Assembly: GCA_003229755.1 (NCBI GenBank)
Contig: QIFJ01000220.1
Coordinates: 1-9,936, forward strand
DNA length: 9,936 nt
DNA from: Pseudomonadota bacterium
GTDB taxonomy: Bacteria > BMS3Abin14
Direction of reading: 5' to 3'
Shown here: piece after piece, positions 6,113 through 9,936 of the stretch
How the letters are laid out: every line of letters begins with the position of its first letter
How positions within the stretch are numbered: the stretch's first letter is position 1
Notes under the pieces: model-generated
Told to the model about the DNA's origin: nothing
The model's input: only the letters and a program-made list of their open reading frames with translations
Databases searched by the model: none
Position numbers and translations under genes: made by a program

Positions 6113-6797
6113 TCCGTTTACCGAAAACAGCTGTTCCGATCCTTATGATCGTAGCTCCCTCCTCTATGGCAACCTCGAAATCCCCGCTCATCCCCATGGA
6201 AAGCTCGTTCAGGTTCTCCTGGGCATAGCCCCTGCCTGCCAGTCCATCCCTTATTTCTCTCAGCTTCTCAAAATACGGTCTGGAATCCTCCGGATCGCTG
6301 GAAAATGGGGGCATGGTCATAAGACCAACAGCTTCAAGGAAATTCTCTTCCAGAATCGCTGTAAAGATCTCCTCGGCAAGACCTGGAGGGCATCCGAACT
6401 TGGACTCTTCACCTGAGACGTTCACCTGGACCAGAGCCTTGCACGTCTTTCCCCTGTCCTCATAGCGCTTGCCAAGCTCCCTTGCCAGGGTAACGGAATC
6501 AACAGAATGGATCCAGTCGAAGAGCGCCGGGCAGTACTTTGCCTTGTTCCGCTGAAGGTGTCCCACCAGGTGCCATGTTATATCTTCCGGAAGCTCCGGT
6601 ATTTTCTCCCTGGCTTCCTGAACCCGGTTCTCACCGAAGTCTATCTGCCCAGCCTCCCTTGCAAGTTTGATCCTGTCTGTCGGAATTGTCTTGCTTACTG
6701 CAAGGAGCAGAATATCCTCAGGATCCCTATCAGCTTTTACGGCCGCGGCCGCAATCTTCTCTTTTAACTGATCGATATTTTTGGAAATTGTCTGCAT
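6105..6797 (-). CDS. yggS: YggS family pyridoxal-phosphate homeostasis protein
   Basis: A 230-residue PLP-binding protein with a single alanine-racemase-like TIM barrel and no C-terminal domain. It is involved in controlling PLP and amino-acid pools rather than in a known catalytic reaction. Lys36 in LLAVSKTIP is the Schiff-base lysine. Other family blocks are FGENRVQE (54-61), WHLVGHLQRNK (75-85), IHSVDS (96-101), VNVSGEESKFG (125-135), and the phosphate-binding end LSMGMSGDFEVAI (199-211) with IRIGTAVFG (218-226). All key residues are present. Start ATG 6797 gives a normal length, though the ribosome binding site is weak. It overlaps the YcxB-like gene by 8 nt. A TATAAA at about 6808-6813 could be part of a promoter, but I see no good -35 box. 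Confidence 0.96.
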   Translation of the reverse strand: MQTISKNIDQLKEKIAAAAVKADRDPEDILLLAVSKTIPTDRIKLAREAGQIDFGENRVQEAREKIPELPEDITWHLVGHLQRNKAKYCPALFDWIHSVDSVTLARELGKRYEDRGKTCKALVQVNVSGEESKFGCPPGLAEEIFTAILEENFLEAVGLMTMPPFSSDPEDSRPYFEKLREIRDGLAGRGYAQENLNELSMGMSGDFEVAIEEGATIIRIGTAVFGKRNG

Positions 6798-7259
6798 AGA
6801 GTTTCTTTATATCAGTTGAGGATGAAATTGGAAATTGGAGTTAGAACATTAGAGCATTAGAAATTAGAGCATTAAAACATTGAAAAACAATAACCGCTCT
6901 AACGCAGGGGGCCGCAGAGAGGGCTATTCAGCCCTGAGCGCAGGGAACCGCGGGGGAAACCAACAATCTATAAACTTTTCCTGTTAAAGCAATAAAGCGG
7001 AGCAGCCTGAAAGTGGCTGCACTGAGTTACAAGTTCTTATCTCTTTAGATAAAACCCAAACCCAGGTTTTTCTCTGTGATTCTCTGCGGTCCGCCCGTAT
7101 GGGCGGCCTGCGGCCCCCTGCGTTAAGAGTTTATTACCGTTCCACTAATCACTAATTACTCATCACACATAACGTCATCCTGAAGCTGAAAATTTTATTT
7201 ACGGGAAAAAGCTGCTAAAATAAAAACATAACCGAACATTCTGAAAAAAGGAGGAACTA
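6798..7259. repeat. 462-bp divergent gap with tandem and inverted repeats, no gene
   Basis: No credible coding region is present between yggS and the ferredoxin gene. From left to right it holds GAAATTG tandem copies (6824-6837), two ttagagcatta units 15 bp apart (6849-6859, 6864-6874), and a 17-bp perfect inverted repeat, aacgcagggggccgcag (6901-6917) against 7108-7124. Between the arms are small hairpins at 6921-6934 (GGGCT/AGCCC), 7002-7020 (GCAGCC/GGCTGC) and 7091-7106 (CCGCCC/GGGCGG). The last 120 bp before the ferredoxin are A/T-rich and must carry its promoter; TAAAAT at 7216-7221 is a possible -10, with no good -35. Confidence 0.6.
6901..7124. repeat. 224-bp segment bounded by 17-bp inverted repeats
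   Basis: The outer arms 6901-6917 and 7108-7124 are exact reverse complements. The flanking bases are also similar (aataaccgctct on the left, taataaactctt on the complement of the right), so the imperfect arms may reach about 28 bp. The right end also reads tctctgtgattctctgcggt (7071-7090), a phrase typical of dispersed intergenic repeats. No reading frame and no target-site duplication could be identified with certainty. Confidence 0.65.
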
Positions 7260-7508
7260 ATGGCATTGATCATAACCGAGGAATGTATAGACTGCGGCGC
7301 CTGCGAGCCGGAGTGTCCTAACCAGGCAATAACGGAAGGCGATGAAATATATATTATTGATCCGGCCCTGTGCACCGAGTGCATCGGATCATTTGACGAA
7401 CCACAATGTGCTGAGGTCTGTCCGGTGGATTGCTGCGTGCCGGATCCTGATCATGAGGAAACAAAAGAGGAACTTCAGGCGAAATTTGAAAAAATAAGTA
7501 AAAAATAG
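7260..7508 (+). CDS. YfhL-type 2[4Fe-4S] ferredoxin
   Basis: An 82-residue ferredoxin with eight cluster cysteines. The first motif, CIDCGACEPECP, gives Cys9, 12, 15 and 19. The second gives Cys38, 41, 50 and 54 with eight residues between Cys41 and Cys50. This longer second motif and the C-terminal helical tail (about 62-82, rich in Glu and Lys) are typical of the Allochromatium/YfhL class, which has very low redox potentials. Extra cysteines at 58 and 59 (CPVDCC) follow; the first matches a position also seen in that class. It is a soluble electron carrier; the partner enzyme is not encoded nearby. It has the best ribosome binding site in the window (AAGGAGG, 5 nt before ATG). It is alone on the plus strand between yggS and maf, and is bracketed by repeats. 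Confidence 0.95.
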   Translation: MALIITEECIDCGACEPECPNQAITEGDEIYIIDPALCTECIGSFDEPQCAEVCPVDCCVPDPDHEETKEELQAKFEKISKK

Positions 7509-7640
7509 TTACGGATTAATTGAAATTGGAGATTGGAAATTGGATTAATTCAAATTCAGTTGATAAATTCGTAACATGAATTGTTCCCACATATAACTTT
7601 CAACCTTCAACTTTCAACTTTTAACTTTCAACCAAGGGAG
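7509..7640. repeat. Ferredoxin-maf gap with heptamer and 14-bp tandem repeats
   Basis: The gap between the convergent ferredoxin and maf genes has GAAATTG-type heptamers at 7522-7544, a near-direct pair ggattaattgaaatt / ggattaattcaaatt (7513, 7541), and three aactttcaac units exactly 14 bp apart (7595, 7609, 7623). I see no terminator for either gene. Confidence 0.7.
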
Positions 7641-8255
7641 TTACAGCTTTATCCCAAACGAGCGTAAAAGCAATACAGACTCCATAAGCGGCAGGCCGAC
7701 AACATTAGTATAGGATCCAACAATACCTTCAATGAAGATAGAACCGCGCCCCTGAATGGCGTAGGCTCCAGCCTTGTCAAGGGGTTCACCCGAGCCGAGG
7801 TACCATTGGATCTCCCAGTCCTCCAGCTGCTTCATCCGGACTTTGGTCTCTACCGTAACAACATGCTGCCTTCTCTTTCTCAACCAGATCGCGGCCACCG
7901 CTGAAACAACTGTGTGCTCCTTGCCGGCCAGCTGTTCCAGCATTTCCTTGGCGTCCTTTTTATTCTCAGGCTTCCCAAGTACTATTCTTCCATTGAGGAT
8001 GACTGCCGTATCACACGCCAGAATAATCGCATCAGGATGTCCCTGGGCAACACTGGCCGCCTTGGCCTGAGCAAGCCTCTCCACATGCTCTCTGGGAGTT
8101 TCATTCTCGTTCTTGCTCTCGTTGATATCGGGAGGCTCGACCACGAATTTCAGGCCGGTGAGCTCCAGGAGTTCCCTTCTCCTGGGTGAACCTGACGCAA
8201 GGATTATCTTCTTCCGCCTGGGCCACAGTTTCTTTGCTACCCGCAATGGGCTCAT
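7641..8255 (-). CDS. maf: Maf family nucleoside triphosphate pyrophosphatase (dTTP/UTP type)
   Basis: Maf proteins hydrolyse non-canonical or selected nucleoside triphosphates to monophosphates and are linked to house-cleaning and septum arrest. This 204-residue copy has the substrate loop LASGSPRRRELL (19-30), ACDTAV (80-85) with the catalytic Asp82, GKP (94-96), SGEPLDKAGAYAIQGRG (155-171) and GSYTNVVGLPL (180-190). SPRR in the first loop and the Gln in AIQG match the YhdE (dTTP/UTP) subgroup rather than the YceF (m7GTP) subgroup, which has different residues there. A basic N-terminal extension of about 15 residues precedes the first strand. The start is supported by GAGGAG 5 nt upstream. 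It lies between the ferredoxin and the radical SAM gene; relatives often keep maf near yggS on the same strand, as here. Confidence 0.95.
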   Translation of the reverse strand: MSPLRVAKKLWPRRKKIILASGSPRRRELLELTGLKFVVEPPDINESKNENETPREHVERLAQAKAASVAQGHPDAIILACDTAVILNGRIVLGKPENKKDAKEMLEQLAGKEHTVVSAVAAIWLRKRRQHVVTVETKVRMKQLEDWEIQWYLGSGEPLDKAGAYAIQGRGSIFIEGIVGSYTNVVGLPLMESVLLLRSFGIKL

Positions 8256-8321
8256 CTATTCTCCTCAGAATCCGACATAATAATGAATAGGGGATTATCT
8301 GGTATTTTTTCAAGACTGGCA

Positions 8322-8348
8322 ACCCAAAACCACTGTCTGGTTTTGGGT
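8322..8348. repeat. 11-bp perfect hairpin
   Basis: acccaaaacca (8322-8332) and tggttttgggt (8338-8348) are exact reverse complements around loop ctgtc. No T-run follows on the minus strand, so it is not a standard terminator, although it lies downstream of the radical SAM gene. Confidence 0.75.
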
Positions 8349-8420
8349 GCAATCACTTGCCTGCTCGGGAGTACATGAAACATATCGGGGTAACGGCGTG
8401 CCGGAGTGTCGGCGTTTATT

Positions 8421-8441
8421 CCTCTCCCTTGAGGGGAGAGG
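8421..8441. repeat. CCTCTCCC/GGGAGAGG hairpin repeat, copy 2
   Basis: The same arms as copy 1 (cctctccc 8421-8428, gggagagg 8434-8441) with a 5-nt loop ttgag, here in inverted orientation relative to copy 1 judging from the flanking bases (ggagaggg at 8446-8453 corresponds to CCCTCTCC beside copy 1). Confidence 0.8.
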
Positions 8442-8613
8442 TTAGGAGAGGGTGAGTCGCTTTAGCCTGGGTCGTGGGTCCTTGGACTGAATATCCGTGT
8501 CATGGGTAGCCCCCAAAGGGGGTTGCGAAGGCGAGTGATTACACCCAAAAGCCCGGTCATATGAATTCACAATTTGAAACCCCACCAATTAACCGGGAGA
8601 TGATCCAGATACC

Positions 8614-9936
8614 CTATTTTTTTATAAAATGCCAGGGGAGTTTCCCGGACCGTTCTGCCAGGAGGATCTGTGACGCGTTCGGGATCAACTTGTCCAGCCT
8701 CTTTAAGGACATACCTGATCGGGGGATATCTCCCAGGGACTCTGTGATACGCCTGTCACCCAGGGAGAGCAGTCCATCCAGGTACGCACCCCGGACCGAA
8801 CCAGCCTGGACTTTTACGCCGCCGAGACGTCTCAGTCCATTCCTGACTTTCCTGATCCGCCCGGAAAGTACAGTCTCCTCTGCCATGGGAAAGCGCTCCA
8901 GGGCTGTGTGGGGTTTCGGCACGAATGGATTGATACTGACGGAAACCGTCCCCACACGTCCCTTTTTCCGGCCATGCCTGATCATAAGTGTGCGGATACT
9001 ATCTACCATATCAATGATTCCGAGAACGTCAGGATCCTCTTCTCCCGGCAGCCCGACCATGAAATAAAGTTTCAGGTTGGGGATCCCGGCACTCTGGAGA
9101 ATATCCACTGCATTTATGATAGCCGAGTCGGTAACTCCTTTTCCAATGAAAGCTCTCAGCTTTTCGCTTGCCGATTCCGGAGCTATGGAGACAGTCCTGT
9201 GTCTGCTTTGTGCCAGAAGCCCGGCCAATTCCGGACTCAAACGCTCCAGCCGTATTGAAGATGGAGAAAAACTTCCGTCCCTTTTATGGATCTCTCCTCC
9301 CAGATCAAGAAGGTCGGGGTGGTAGGAAACAGCCGTTCCCACCAGGCCGATCTTCTTCCTGTACCTCAGGCCGATCTCCACTTCTTCGATGAACCGTTCT
9401 TTTCCCAGAAACCGCACTGGACTGCAGACGACGGTCGCCGCGCAGAAAGCACATCCTGCCGGACACCCCCTGGATATTTCCAAGGGATACATGTTCCCGA
9501 ATTCAGTATTACGAGTGACCACAGCTGGCCGCGCCGGATCAGCATCCAGGCTTTCCAGAAACACTCGGCGAACGGTGGCGCTTGCACCGCGCACTGGATG
9601 AGACAGTATCAGGCCGTCTTCGGACTCTTCTGTTTTGTAAAGAGAGGGTGTATAGGCGCCGGGGAGGGAGGTTAATTGATGGATGAGGTCCTCAGATCCT
9701 CCCTCCCGGCTGTTGGACAGGAGAAGTTCTGTCAAGCTCTCCAGAAAGGGCTCAGATTCACCTATGGCTATAACATCAAAAAGAGGAGCAGCCGGCTCCG
9801 GATTCATCGTTAGAGCCACCCCTCCACCCACCAGCAGTGGACGACTCTTTCGGGGAGCAGGTGTCGCCGCCTTCCCTGCTTCCAGCATCCGGGGGAGGTG
9901 AACAATGTCCGGCTGGTAGGAAACTGAAAACGCGAC
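8614..9936 (-). CDS. Radical SAM protein (B12-binding type), N-terminus beyond window
   Basis: The frame is open to the window edge, and the first visible residues (VAFSVSYQPDIVHLPRML) fit the family, so the true start lies outside; ATG 9888 is internal. About 440 residues are visible. LLVGGGVALTMNPEPAAP and DVIAIGESEP belong to the end of an N-terminal cobalamin-binding-like domain. The radical SAM motif Cys-x3-Cys-x2-Cys (SRGCPAGCAFC) is at visible residues 158, 162 and 165. Then come SIAPESASEKLR (250-261), LKLYFMVGLPGEE (288-300) and SINPFVPKPHTALERFPM (334-351), which resemble the uncharacterised B12/radical SAM family related to TIGR03960 and YgiQ. It should cleave S-adenosylmethionine at a [4Fe-4S] cluster; its substrate is unknown. 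Whether the B12-binding DxHxxG motif is present cannot be seen here. Confidence 0.9.
   Translation of the reverse strand, partial: VAFSVSYQPDIVHLPRMLEAGKAATPAPRKSRPLLVGGGVALTMNPEPAAPLFDVIAIGESEPFLESLTELLLSNSREGGSEDLIHQLTSLPGAYTPSLYKTEESEDGLILSHPVRGASATVRRVFLESLDADPARPAVVTRNTEFGNMYPLEISRGCPAGCAFCAATVVCSPVRFLGKERFIEEVEIGLRYRKKIGLVGTAVSYHPDLLDLGGEIHKRDGSFSPSSIRLERLSPELAGLLAQSRHRTVSIAPESASEKLRAFIGKGVTDSAIINAVDILQSAGIPNLKLYFMVGLPGEEDPDVLGIIDMVDSIRTLMIRHGRKKGRVGTVSVSINPFVPKPHTALERFPMAEETVLSGRIRKVRNGLRRLGGVKVQAGSVRGAYLDGLLSLGDRRITESLGDIPRSGMSLKRLDKLIPNASQILLAERSGKLPWHFIKK

Larger units (their letters stand above)
8256..8613. repeat. 358-bp gap made of nested hairpins and inverted repeats
   Basis: This gap between the radical SAM gene and maf has no credible gene. 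It contains an 11-bp hairpin (8322-8348), inverted repeats that bound a segment of about 210 bp (8341-8356 against 8535-8550), copy 2 of the CCTCTCCC hairpin (8421-8441), and the hairpin CCCCC-AAA-GGGGG (8510-8522). A promoter for maf must lie at its left end; TTGAAA near 8305-8310 on the minus strand is a possible -35, with no clear -10. Confidence 0.6.

Noticed and set aside
6889..7140. Possible tRNA or known riboswitch
   Set aside because: I could not fold a cloverleaf or match any known riboswitch core; the hairpins are small and lie within an inverted-repeat segment.
8561..9067. A 168-residue plus-strand open frame
   Set aside because: It is antisense to the radical SAM gene, rich in Pro, Arg and Ser as expected from the complement of a real gene, and has no recognisable motif.

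Overview
The window is about 9.9 kb of bacterial chromosome at roughly 50% GC, by eye. It is tightly packed with housekeeping genes and has a few repeat-filled gaps. The set yggS, proC, yggT, divIVA and DUF167 (yggU), with maf and a B12/radical-SAM-type gene nearby, resembles the conserved cluster of deltaproteobacterial (Desulfobacterota) genomes. A lipoprotein signal with Gly at +2 implies a Gram-negative envelope. The lineage is an inference from gene content; no rRNA or other marker is present.

Layout on the minus strand, in order of transcription from the right edge: a radical SAM protein that enters from outside the window (8614-9936, N-terminus missing); a 358-bp repeat-filled gap; maf (7641-8255); then, across the oppositely oriented ferredoxin, yggS (6105-6797) overlapping a YcxB-like membrane protein gene (5612-6112). 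After proC, which lies on the plus strand, comes the yggT-divIVA pair (4048-4347, 3429-3938). This pair has its own near-consensus promoter and a rho-independent terminator. Next is a four-gene overlapping operon: DUF167 (2917-3189), an HExxH metallopeptidase (1925-2920), a PEGA-domain protein (685-1953) and a lipoprotein with Kelch-like repeats (1-691, running off the window). Plus-strand genes are proC (4572-5405) and a YfhL-type 2[4Fe-4S] ferredoxin (7260-7508).

Functionally, the centre combines PLP homeostasis (YggS), the last step of proline synthesis (ProC), a small membrane protein (YggT) and a DivIVA-like polar or septal scaffold. Maf belongs to the nucleotide house-cleaning/division family. 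The left operon is the least ordinary part. A small conserved cytosolic protein is translationally linked to three predicted envelope proteins: a membrane-anchored protease, a periplasmic PEGA protein and a surface lipoprotein.

The intergenic regions carry several repeat types: a perfect 28-bp inverted repeat between the divergent yggT and proC promoters; two copies of a CCTCTCCC/GGGAGAGG hairpin repeat; 14-15 bp tandem phrases; and direct GAAATTG repeats on both sides of the ferredoxin gene. I found no tRNA, rRNA, CRISPR array, transposase gene or prophage gene. The clearest departures from expectation are proC facing against its usual partners and the envelope operon.
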